From contig JAVBMV010000003.1 of the NCBI GenBank assembly GCA_031552145.1, forward strand, positions 310,001-374,000: a DNA stretch of 64,000 nucleotides, given 5' to 3'. Numbering within the stretch: position 1 is the first letter of the stretch; every line of letters begins with the position of its first letter. A program made the translations under genes and the position numbers. A model generated the notes under the pieces. That model ran no database searches. It had not been told where the DNA came from and worked only from the letters and a program-made list of their open reading frames with translations. The DNA comes from JAVBMV01 sp031552145 (GTDB lineage Bacteria > Myxococcota > Myxococcia > Myxococcales > UBA5297). Below are positions 25,667 through 33,733 of this stretch, piece after piece.

Positions 25667-26968
25667 ATGGCGTCGACCTCAGTCATTGTCCTAGTCCTGA
25701 TTATCGTCGTGGTCGCCCTGGCCTTCGACTTCATCAACGGCTTTCACGACGCAGCCAACTCGATCGCCACCGTCGTCTCCACGCGCGTCCTCTCGCCCAA
25801 GGTGGCCGTGGCGGGCGCCGCCTTCTTCAACCTGCTGGCGGCCTTCGGAACGGGGACACTGGTAGCGAAGACCATCGGCAAAGGGATCGTCCTCCCCGAC
25901 GTGATCGATCCGACGCTGCTGCTCGCCGCGCTCATCGGCGCCATCACCTGGAATCTCATCACCTGGTACTTCGGCCTCCCCTCCAGTTCCTCCCACGCGC
26001 TGATCGGCGGGCTCGCCGGCGCGGCCATCGTGAAGGCGGGCTTCTCCTCGCTCATCATGTGGCAGACCACCTCCAACCCGCTCATCTATCGCGGGATTTT
26101 GGGTATCGCGATCTACATCGTGGTGGCGCCGCTCCTCGGCTTCTTGCTGGGCCTCTTCTTCATGACGACCACGGCTTGGCTGCTGCGGCGCCAACGTCCC
26201 TCCAAGGTCGATGGTTGGTTCCGCAAGCTGCAGCTTCTCTCGGCCAGCCTCTACAGCTTCTCGCACGGCTCCAACGACGCCCAGAAGACGATGGGCATCA
26301 TCTACGCGCTGCTCATCGCGGCGGGGCTCGGCAGCTATGCCCACGGGCGCGACGTCGAGACGGTGCGCGGTACGCTGCTCGCCGCGAACCAGGCCGAATA
26401 TGCCCAGATGGCGAAGAGCGCGGTGCCCGAAATTCTTCACGGCACCCTCGCCCCCAGTGCGCTCCAGATCAAGACCGCGGCCGGGGAGCTGCTCACCCTG
26501 GCCGACAACGCCGACACCCGAGCGCTCGCCCCAAGAATCGGCGGCGAGGTGGAGCTCTACGGCGTGCGCGAGACGCTCAGCTCCGGCGAGCTGGGCTTCA
26601 AGCAGAAGGACTCACTAGCCTGGTGGATCATCATCGCCGCGCAGCTGGCCATCGCGCTGGGCACCTACATGGGCGGCTGGCGCATCGTGAAGACGATGGG
26701 CTCGAAGATCACCAAGCTTCAGCCCTACGGCGGCTTCTGCGCCGAGACGGGCGGCGGGCTCACCATCCTCGGGATGAGCTATTTCGGCATCCCGGTCAGC
26801 ACCACCCACACCATCACCGGAGCCATCGTGGGCGTGGGCGCCACGCGGCGCCTCTCGGCCGTGCGCTGGGGCGTCGCGCGCACGGTGGTGTGGGCCTGGG
26901 TCTTCACGATCCCGGCGGCGGCCATCGTCGCGGCGCTCGCCTATCTGCCCTTCAAGTTTTTCTGGTAG
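25667..26968 (+). CDS. pit: Low-affinity inorganic phosphate transporter, Pit family
   Basis: 433 aa with about ten membrane helices. The inverted-repeat signatures of the family are visible: G-F-H-D-A-A-N-S-I-A-T near residue 25 and S-H-G-S-N-D-A-Q-K-T-M-G near residue 200, each with the Asn-Asp/Ala pair used for phosphate binding. The motifs P-S-S-S-S-H-A and P-V-S-T-T-H form the second conserved pair. A hydrophilic loop (about 230-315) in the middle is longer than in minimal Pit proteins. It imports phosphate, often as a metal-phosphate complex, with protons or sodium. It is paired with the upstream DUF47 gene. The downstream hypothetical gene is convergent, 54 bases away. Confidence 0.92.
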   Translation: MASTSVIVLVLIIVVVALAFDFINGFHDAANSIATVVSTRVLSPKVAVAGAAFFNLLAAFGTGTLVAKTIGKGIVLPDVIDPTLLLAALIGAITWNLITWYFGLPSSSSHALIGGLAGAAIVKAGFSSLIMWQTTSNPLIYRGILGIAIYIVVAPLLGFLLGLFFMTTTAWLLRRQRPSKVDGWFRKLQLLSASLYSFSHGSNDAQKTMGIIYALLIAAGLGSYAHGRDVETVRGTLLAANQAEYAQMAKSAVPEILHGTLAPSALQIKTAAGELLTLADNADTRALAPRIGGEVELYGVRETLSSGELGFKQKDSLAWWIIIAAQLAIALGTYMGGWRIVKTMGSKITKLQPYGGFCAETGGGLTILGMSYFGIPVSTTHTITGAIVGVGATRRLSAVRWGVARTVVWAWVFTIPAAAIVAALAYLPFKFFW

Positions 26969-27022
26969 CGGAAGGGCGCGCGGCGAGGCAGTCGCCCAGA
27001 GCGTTCGCGGCCCGCGAGCCTC

Positions 27023-27406
27023 TCAGTGCTGCAGCACCTTGTGGCGCGGCGAGTCCTCCATGCCGTGGGCCATGAGGAAGAACCAGGCGGGAGCGGGCTC
27101 CTCCTTCGTGCCGCACATCGCCTCGAAGATCCACTGGCTCTGCGACCCGGACTCGACGTCGAGCGCCCCTTCGACGAAGAGAACCTCGGCAGGGTTGATC
27201 AAGAGCTCGCCCACCACGTCCTTGCCGCGCCGCATCTGAACTACCGCCTGGCCCTCCTCCTCAAGGAAGACCCAGTGGTAGTCGTCAAAGTCGATCAGCG
27301 TCGCGCTGGTGGTCCCCGCCTCCAGGATGCAGTCGGAGTGTTCGCGCAGCCAGCGCCAGAACTCGTCGAAGCGAAGTGTTGCCCCAAGGCTCTTGGTCAG
27401 GTTCAT
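27023..27406 (-). CDS. Small hypothetical protein
   Basis: 127 aa. The ATG at 27406 is chosen because GAGG lies five bases upstream; the open frame runs 27 codons further. No signal peptide or membrane helix. The middle alternates strands, with an acidic-aromatic segment D-F-D-D-Y-H-W-V-F-L-E-E-E. The end contains W-F-F-L-M-A-H-G-M-E-D. No family recognised. It is convergent with the Pit gene and divergent from the TRAP operon. It looks real because of its codon pattern, a good ribosome-binding site and lack of any better frame here. Confidence 0.6.
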   Translation of the reverse strand: MNLTKSLGATLRFDEFWRWLREHSDCILEAGTTSATLIDFDDYHWVFLEEEGQAVVQMRRGKDVVGELLINPAEVLFVEGALDVESGSQSQWIFEAMCGTKEEPAPAWFFLMAHGMEDSPRHKVLQH

Positions 27407-27478
27407 GCCGTCCTCAATAGCACTAGGGGCGGCGGCGCCACTACACCTACACGGAAAGAAGTCGGGAACCTCCGCGGG

Positions 27479-27507
27479 TTGACGCATGCGGGGGTGGCGC
27501 CTACTCT
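27479..27507 (+). promoter_or_regulatory. Candidate promoter of the TRAP transporter operon
   Basis: TTGACG (27479-27484) and TACTCT (27502-27507) are separated by 17 bases and lie about 30 bases before the GTG start of the TatT-like gene. The -35 is one base from consensus; the -10 is weak. Confidence 0.4.
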
Positions 27508-27535
27508 CGCAGACTCACCCAAGGGAGCTATCGCC

Positions 27536-28435
27536 GTGCAGAGAGAACGCCTCGCCATCCCCCTCACCCTACTCCTCCTCTCGGGGTGCGCGAGCTTCGC
27601 CACCAACTTGGTCGCTGACGCGATGAGCGGCGGGGGGGATTCCTTCGGCAGCGACAACGATCCGGAATTGGTGCGCGACGCCATCCCCTTCGGGCTGAAG
27701 ACGATGGAGTCGCTGCTGGCGCAGACGCCCGACCACACGGGGCTGCTCGACTCTCTCTCCTCGGGTTTCACCCAGTATGCCAACGGCTTCGTCCAGCAGG
27801 AGGCCGACTTCGCCCAGGAGAGCGACCCCGACCGCGCGCGCGCGCAGCTCGAGCGGGCGCGCAAGCTCTACGCCAGGGCGCACGACTACGCACTGCGCAG
27901 CTTGGAGAGCCGGCACGAAGGATTCCGCGCCGCGCTCGAGAAGAATCCGGCGAAGGGCGCGGCCATGGCCGACGATCGGTGCGACGTGCCCAGGCTCTAC
28001 TGGGCCGCGGCCAGCCTGGCGCTGCTCGTCTCCAACTCGAAGGATGACATGGCGCTCGTTGGGCGGCTCCCCCAAGTAGAGGCGCTCATCGGGCAGGCTA
28101 TCAGGCTCGACCCCGATTGGGATGGCGGGACGCTCCACGAGTTTCTCTTCATCTACGACGGCGGCCGCTCCGAGTTCATGGGAGGCAGCCTCGCGCGCGC
28201 CAAGGAGCACTTCGACCGCGCGCGCGCGCTCAGCAAAAATACGCGGGCGGGTCTCTACGTCTCATGGGCCGAGATGATCTCGGTCCAGTCACAAGATCGC
28301 GCGGAGTTCGAGGCGATGCTTCAGCAGGCACTCGACCTCGATATCGAGCGCGCTCCAAAGCGGCGCCTCGCCAACCTGATCGCTCAGGCGCGCGCGCGCT
28401 GGCTCGCCGCGCGCGCGGACGAGCTTTTTCTATAG
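27536..28435 (+). CDS. TRAP transporter TatT component (TPR lipoprotein)
   Basis: 299 aa from a GTG at 27536 with AGGGAG about nine bases upstream. A lipoprotein signal ends in L-L-S-G-C (Cys about 18). The rest is helical: paired helices with TPR-like spacing and a conserved C-D-V-P-x-L-Y-W middle, as in the Treponema TatT (Tp0956) family. TatT forms a water-soluble trimer anchored in a membrane and docks with the substrate-binding protein of TPR-associated TRAP (TAT) transporters, possibly passing a hydrophobic ligand. The gene is 15 bases before the substrate-binding protein gene, and the fused permease follows, giving the complete three-gene set. Confidence 0.87.
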   Translation: MQRERLAIPLTLLLLSGCASFATNLVADAMSGGGDSFGSDNDPELVRDAIPFGLKTMESLLAQTPDHTGLLDSLSSGFTQYANGFVQQEADFAQESDPDRARAQLERARKLYARAHDYALRSLESRHEGFRAALEKNPAKGAAMADDRCDVPRLYWAAASLALLVSNSKDDMALVGRLPQVEALIGQAIRLDPDWDGGTLHEFLFIYDGGRSEFMGGSLARAKEHFDRARALSKNTRAGLYVSWAEMISVQSQDRAEFEAMLQQALDLDIERAPKRRLANLIAQARARWLAARADELFL

Positions 28436-28450
28436 TCAGGAGTATGCCCC

Positions 28451-29479
28451 ATGTTCCGTCCCATTAAACTGCTCTCCCTCGCCTGCGCCCTCCTGGGCGC
28501 CACCGCGTTCGCGGCTCCCGCCCGGGCGGCCGACGAGGTAATCATCAAGCTCGGGACGATGGCCCCCGAGGGCTCCATCTGGCACAAGCTGCTCAAGGAG
28601 ATGGGCGAAGAGTGGGCCAAGGTCTCCGGCGGCAAGGTGAAGCTGCGGCTCTACGCGGGCGGCGTGGCCGGCGACGAATCGGCCATGCTCCGAAAGATGA
28701 AGCTCGGGCAGCTTCAGGCGGCGGCGCTCTCCGCCGTCGGGCTGCAGGGGTTGGAGCGCTCGCCGCAGGCCGTCGCAACCCCCGGCCTCATCACCTCCGA
28801 CGCCGAATGGGAGTACATCTTCGCAAAGATGCAGCCCATCTGGGGCAAGCGCATCGCCGACAAGGGCTATGTCCCGCTCATGTGGGGCGACACCGGCTGG
28901 GTCCACCTCTTCTTCTCGAAGGAGATCCGCACCCCGGCGCAGGCTAAGGGAAGCAAGGTCTTCACCTGGGCCGGCGACCCCAGCGCCGTGAAGGCCTGGG
29001 AGGCGGCCGGCTTCCAGCCGGTGGTGCTCTCGGCGACCGACATCACCCCATCGCTCGCGACCGGAATGATCGAGGGCGTGGCCAACACCGCGGTGATGGC
29101 CTTCACCTCCCGCTTCTACGAGCGGGCGCCCTATTCGCCCGAGGTGACCTGGGGACATCTTCCCGGCGCGACGGTCGTCTCCAAGAGCACATGGGAGAAG
29201 ATCCCCGAGGCGCTGCGCCCCAAGCTCATCGAGATCGCCACCGCGATCGCCGCCAAGATCAACACCGAGGCGGCGCGGCTCGACGCCAACGCCCTCCTCC
29301 AGATGCAGAAGAGCGGTCTGAAGCGGTTCAAGCTCGATGCCGAAGAGACGAAGGCCTGGCAGGCGCTGGCCGAGAAGACCTGGCCCCTCATCCGAGGCGG
29401 CGTCGTCTCGCAGGAGGAGTTCGACGAGGTGAAGCGGCTGCGCGATGAGTTCCGCAAGCAGGGGAGCGACAAGAAGTGA
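28451..29479 (+). CDS. TRAP transporter substrate-binding protein (DctP family)
   Basis: 342 aa with a Sec signal peptide (cleavage near A-R-A-A-D, about residue 27). The mature protein shows the DctP pattern: I-K-L-G-T-M-A-P-E-G-S at the start, then helices and a L-R-L-Y-A-G-G strand. The L-F-F-S-K-E-I-R-T-P-A segment contains the conserved Arg that usually contacts a ligand carboxylate. It would bind a substrate in the periplasm for the fused QM permease encoded next; TatT precedes it. Overlap with the permease gene is four bases (GTGA). The substrate is unknown; TatP-type proteins of TAT-TRAP systems are thought to take hydrophobic acids. Confidence 0.9.
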   Translation: MFRPIKLLSLACALLGATAFAAPARAADEVIIKLGTMAPEGSIWHKLLKEMGEEWAKVSGGKVKLRLYAGGVAGDESAMLRKMKLGQLQAAALSAVGLQGLERSPQAVATPGLITSDAEWEYIFAKMQPIWGKRIADKGYVPLMWGDTGWVHLFFSKEIRTPAQAKGSKVFTWAGDPSAVKAWEAAGFQPVVLSATDITPSLATGMIEGVANTAVMAFTSRFYERAPYSPEVTWGHLPGATVVSKSTWEKIPEALRPKLIEIATAIAAKINTEAARLDANALLQMQKSGLKRFKLDAEETKAWQALAEKTWPLIRGGVVSQEEFDEVKRLRDEFRKQGSDKK

Positions 29480-31413
29480 GCGCTCTCGAAGCGCCCGAGG
29501 CAGCAGCGAATCGGCTCGAGCGCCTCATGGCCTGGGTCGAGCGCTGGGGCGCGGTGATCGTCATCCTGGCGATGACGCTGCTGCCTAGCTCCGAGGTGAT
29601 CACCCGCGCCCTCTTCAAAACGGCCATCCCTGGCGCGATCCAATATGCGCAGCACCTGACGCTCTGGGTCGGCTTCCTAGGTGCCCTGCTCGCCACCCGC
29701 GGCGGGCGGCACTTGGCGATGGCCACCGGCGAGCTGGTACCCAAAGGGGCCCTGCGCGACGGCGCCCGGCTCTTTGTCAACGCGCTCTCCTCCGCCATCT
29801 GCGGGCTGCTCGCCTACGCCTCCTATGTGATGGTGATGTCGGACGCGGAGCTGACCCGGATATTGCCGGGCGGTATTCCCGCTTGGTGGAGCGAACTGAT
29901 CATGCCGGTGGCCTTCGCCGGCATGGCGCTCAGCTTCGTGCTGCGCGCCTCTTCGAGCTGGCGGCTGCGCAGCGCGGCGTTCGCCCTGGCCGCTCTCTTC
30001 GCCTTCGCAGGCTCGCTGCTCAATGGCGTCGGGGCGCTCGTTCCCGTGACGGCCATCCTCCTCCTCCTGGCGCTCCTGCTCGGCACGCCTGTCTTCGTCA
30101 TCTTCTCCGGGCTCTCGATGCTGCTCTTCGCCGGCGGCGGAATGAGCATCAGTCTGGTGCCCGCCGCGACCTTCGAGCTGGTCACCAACGCCACCCTGCC
30201 CGCTATTCCGCTGCTCACGGTGGCGGGCTATATCCTGGCCGAGGGAGGCGCCTCGAAGCGGCTGCTGCGCCTCGCGCGCGCGATCGTCGGGTGGGCGCCG
30301 GGCGGCATGGCGCTGATGGTCGTCTTCGTCTGCGCCGGCTTTACTACCCTCACCGGCGGCTCTGGCGTCACGATCCTGGCCTTGGGCGGGCTGGTCATGC
30401 CCATGCTCCTCTCCGAGCGCTATCCGGAGGGTTTTAGCCTCGGGCTCGTCAGCTCGGCCGGCTCGCTGGGGCTGCTGCTGCCTCCGAGCATGCCCGTCAT
30501 CCTCTACGCCGTGGTGGCGAGCGAGAGCATCGAGAACCTCTACATCGCCGGCTTCCTCCCCAGCCTGGTTCTCATTGCTTTGGTTGCGCTCTACGCCATG
30601 ATTCAGGGGCGGCGCCACAAGGCACCCAGGCACCCCTTTTCTTTCAAGGAACTCCTCTCCGCTCTCTGGAGCGCGAAGTGGGAGCTGGCCATCCCAGCGA
30701 TCGTGGTCGGGGCCTTCTTCACCGGTTACGCGACCATCGTGGAGACAGCGGCGCTCGCCGTGGTGACCGCCATCGTCAGCCAGTCCTTCATCCTCAAGGA
30801 TCTGCACTGGCGCCACCACCTGCCCCAGGTCATCGCGCGCGGCTCCACGCTGGTGGGCGCCGTGCTCATCCTCCTGGGCATGGCGATGGGGCTGACGAGC
30901 TGGCTGGTCGACGCAGAGATCCCTGCGCGGCTCCTCGAATGGACCCGCTCGCACATCAGCTCGCCGGTGCTCTTTCTCCTGGCGCTCAACGCCGTATTAC
31001 TGGTGCTGGGCAGCGTGCTCGAGATTTTCGCCGCCATCGTCAGCCTGGCGCCGCTCCTGGTGCCCATGGCCGACGCCTACGGGATCGACCCGCTCCACCT
31101 CGGCATCATCTTCCTGGTGAACCTGGAGCTGGGCTTCCTCTTCCCGCCGATGGGGCTCAATCTCATCCTCGCGTCGAACCGCTTCGAGAAGCCGCTCGCC
31201 CACCTCTACAAGGTCGCGCTCCCCTTCCTTTTGATTATGGCGACGGGCGTGCTCCTCATCACCTACGTGCCGGCGCTCACCACGGGCTTTCTCCACGCGG
31301 TGAAGGGGACGCAGGCAGAGCAGAGATCGCCAGCCCCGAACGAGCTAGATGAGCTGGACGAACTCGAACTGCTCGAGGCACCCACGCTAGATGAGGACGC
31401 CGCGACGCCTTGA
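29476..31413 (+). CDS. TRAP transporter fused small and large permease (DctQ-DctM)
   Basis: 645 aa from a GTG that overlaps the preceding stop by four bases. Residues about 20-165 form the four-helix DctQ part; residues about 185-605 form the DctM part with some twelve helices, including G-G-S-G-V-T-I-L and L-L-P-P-S-M-P-V-I-L-Y segments typical of the family. The C-terminal tail (about 610-645) is strongly acidic, with an E-L-D-E-L-D-E-L-E-L-L-E run. The complex uses a sodium gradient to import the ligand delivered by the binding protein. Q-M fusions are well known. The last 27 bases overlap the convergent peptidase gene. Confidence 0.92.
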   Translation: MSALEAPEAAANRLERLMAWVERWGAVIVILAMTLLPSSEVITRALFKTAIPGAIQYAQHLTLWVGFLGALLATRGGRHLAMATGELVPKGALRDGARLFVNALSSAICGLLAYASYVMVMSDAELTRILPGGIPAWWSELIMPVAFAGMALSFVLRASSSWRLRSAAFALAALFAFAGSLLNGVGALVPVTAILLLLALLLGTPVFVIFSGLSMLLFAGGGMSISLVPAATFELVTNATLPAIPLLTVAGYILAEGGASKRLLRLARAIVGWAPGGMALMVVFVCAGFTTLTGGSGVTILALGGLVMPMLLSERYPEGFSLGLVSSAGSLGLLLPPSMPVILYAVVASESIENLYIAGFLPSLVLIALVALYAMIQGRRHKAPRHPFSFKELLSALWSAKWELAIPAIVVGAFFTGYATIVETAALAVVTAIVSQSFILKDLHWRHHLPQVIARGSTLVGAVLILLGMAMGLTSWLVDAEIPARLLEWTRSHISSPVLFLLALNAVLLVLGSVLEIFAAIVSLAPLLVPMADAYGIDPLHLGIIFLVNLELGFLFPPMGLNLILASNRFEKPLAHLYKVALPFLLIMATGVLLITYVPALTTGFLHAVKGTQAEQRSPAPNELDELDELELLEAPTLDEDAATP

Positions 31414-33621
31414 AGCGAGCACCAGTGCGGCCAGCGCGAGGAGCGCGCCGAGGGCTGTGCCGCCGCCAGCGCCACCCGTCGCCGCGCCGCACCCGCCACC
31501 TCCGCCGCCCTCTTTTTTGTCAGGCTGGACGGATTCTTTCGCCGCCGCCACCTTCTCCACGGTGAGGTTGGAGACGATGGTCGAACCACCCTCGTTCACC
31601 AGGGCGAGATGCACCACGCTAGTCCCCTCGGGGAGCTTGAGCTCGCCGCCCAGCGTCATTTGGCTTTCCCAGTCACCTGAGACGCCCGTCCGGCTCTTGT
31701 ACCCGAACGAGATGGGCGCCTCCCCCACCTTCATGACCACCATGACGTCGGGCATGGCCATCGCCAATCGGGCGAGCTCGGCCTCGACCCGGAGCGCTCC
31801 CGACCCTTCCAGGCCCGCGAGCCGGTACTGCACATAACCGGCAAAACCGCCCAGGGAATAGCCGCTGTCGCTCCCTAGCAGGTACTGCTCGCCCGGGCTG
31901 GTGGTGCCATCGGCGACGAGCGCGACGATGCGTCCTCCACAGTCTGGCAGCCCGCGCGACGCGAGGAGCGACTCGGCCCAGGAACGCTCGTCGGCGCCGA
32001 GCAGTTCACCCACCTCGGCCAAGAGCACGCCGCTGGCCTCTCCAAAGGTCGAGGTCTCGGTGAGCCCCACCATGGTGTTGAAGACCGCGCCATCCACTAA
32101 CGCGCGCCTCTCGTCGGAAGTTCCTTCCCTCTCCCGGAGAGACCAGAGCGCGCTCGACCAGATGGCCGAGTCCGCGTGTACCTCGCCCTGGATCGACTCG
32201 GGACAGGTGGCCGCGGCGCGCAGGTCGCGCGCTCTATTTCCGAGCGAATAGGCGCCGAGCACGGGATCGTGTCGAATGGCCGCCGAGAAGTAGTCGGCGA
32301 AGGCCTCGTTCATGGAGCCGGGATCATTTACCCAGCCGGAGGATGCCGGGAACTCCTGGGCGAGGTTCGAGGATGCGCCAACAACCGCGTGCGTAAACTC
32401 GTGATAGACTACGTCGCCATCGTAGGCATAATCGACGGTACTGCCCTGGCCAAAGACGAGCGAATCGGTCTCGAAGAGCGGGTCGGGGTCGTTTGTCGCC
32501 GGATAGTAGAAAGCATTGTCGAAGTATGTGAGCTGCGAGCGGCGGCCACTCGCCACCATGAAGTTGACCACCACGGGGAGCGGCGTTGCGTTCACAACGG
32601 AATGCTCTTCGCCAGCGGAGCCCTCCGCCTCGCTCCAGGTCTTGAACATCTCCCGGAAGTATTCGTGAACTCGGTTGGCATGATAGTAGGCGGAAATTTC
32701 CGAATAATGATCGTTTTTCGCCGCTTCCGTTCTCTCACCGGTGACGGGCTCGAAGTCGCTCCCCAGAAAGTCTCCGTCCACGTTCACTTGTGCCAGCGCC
32801 TTGGGTGCACAAGTCCTGTAGCCCATCAAAGTAAATCCGAAATCGGCATCATCGACACAGTTGTAGGTGCTGATCCATTTCCCCGACAGCATCTGTGGAC
32901 CACTCGTGGGCGCAACAAGATCGCTCAGCTCGACGTCGATCAGGTTCGCCGATGTGGTCGGGTTGATCGAATAGACGCGCGCGCGCGCGAGCTGCGCCTC
33001 TTGAAAGCGCAGTCTGTTGGCCTTGAAAAGGGGTGCACCCGTCTCGGCGTCGATCCAGAGCGTCGGCGCCTCCAGCTTCGTCAGATTGGTGGGCAGATCG
33101 ATTCGCCACGCCAGGGGAAGGAGGCCGCCCACGGGCAAATAGACCAATCGCGCAAGGGTCTTCTGCTCGGCGGAGAGGCCCTCGGTACCCAGCGCCACCG
33201 CGCGGGCCTGCTCCATGGAGAGCGCGGGGCTCGTCCGCCAAGCACGCGACGGATCCGCCATCTTTCCCGAGCTCCACAGCGGCTTCCCAGCGCCATCGCG
33301 CCGAAGCACCAGCCCTCCACCCTCGACCGGAATCCCGTCAATCATCTGGGAGTAGCGCCGCAGCGTGCCGCCTCTGAGCGAGAAGTTCCCGGCGACATCG
33401 AGCGCGCTCCCCTGATACCGGGGCACGATGCCGCGCGCGGAGAGTGCCTGGGAAGGATCGCCCCCAAGGTCGAGCTTGCCAACAGGCGCGAAGCCGCCCA
33501 CGCGGCGCAGCGCATCTCTGGCATCGGCGCCTTCAGTTCCGAGAACGCCCTGCGCCCCGACAGGGTTTGGCAGCACGGCCACAGAAACCAGGACAAGAGC
33601 GGCGAATGCGAAGCGCTTCAT
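31387..33621 (-). CDS. Secreted M4/M36-like zinc metallopeptidase with MYXO-CTERM-like tail (copy 1)
   Basis: 744 aa. A Sec signal peptide (about 1-23) is followed by a propeptide-like region (to about 245) with F-T-P/PepSY-style strands. The catalytic domain contains H-E-F-T-H at 407-411 and the third zinc ligand E439 in G-S-M-N-E-A-F-A-D-Y-F. The order and spacing are those of thermolysin/fungalysin relatives. The C-terminus has beta-sandwich-like segments and ends in G-G-G-G-G-C-G, a hydrophobic helix and R-R-R: a MYXO-CTERM-like sorting tail for surface anchoring or release. It is a paralogue of the next gene. The predicted role is extracellular proteolysis. The end overlaps the TRAP permease gene by 27 bases. 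Confidence 0.88.
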   Translation of the reverse strand: MKRFAFAALVLVSVAVLPNPVGAQGVLGTEGADARDALRRVGGFAPVGKLDLGGDPSQALSARGIVPRYQGSALDVAGNFSLRGGTLRRYSQMIDGIPVEGGGLVLRRDGAGKPLWSSGKMADPSRAWRTSPALSMEQARAVALGTEGLSAEQKTLARLVYLPVGGLLPLAWRIDLPTNLTKLEAPTLWIDAETGAPLFKANRLRFQEAQLARARVYSINPTTSANLIDVELSDLVAPTSGPQMLSGKWISTYNCVDDADFGFTLMGYRTCAPKALAQVNVDGDFLGSDFEPVTGERTEAAKNDHYSEISAYYHANRVHEYFREMFKTWSEAEGSAGEEHSVVNATPLPVVVNFMVASGRRSQLTYFDNAFYYPATNDPDPLFETDSLVFGQGSTVDYAYDGDVVYHEFTHAVVGASSNLAQEFPASSGWVNDPGSMNEAFADYFSAAIRHDPVLGAYSLGNRARDLRAAATCPESIQGEVHADSAIWSSALWSLREREGTSDERRALVDGAVFNTMVGLTETSTFGEASGVLLAEVGELLGADERSWAESLLASRGLPDCGGRIVALVADGTTSPGEQYLLGSDSGYSLGGFAGYVQYRLAGLEGSGALRVEAELARLAMAMPDVMVVMKVGEAPISFGYKSRTGVSGDWESQMTLGGELKLPEGTSVVHLALVNEGGSTIVSNLTVEKVAAAKESVQPDKKEGGGGGGCGAATGGAGGGTALGALLALAALVLASRRRGVLI

Positions 33622-33733
33622 CGGGTACTCCTTGGGTCAGCGATGCTGATAGCGAGCGACCCAGACAGAGAGGCCCAGGCTGCCACTTCGTTAGGATGCC
33701 AGCGGCAGAGCTAGGTTCTCTGCCGGCTTTGGT

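Noticed and set aside
29677..30954. Minus-strand open frame of 425 codons opposite the TRAP permease
   Set aside because: Composition is dominated by charged residues mirrored from the membrane-helix codons of the real gene; no ribosome-binding site or domain.
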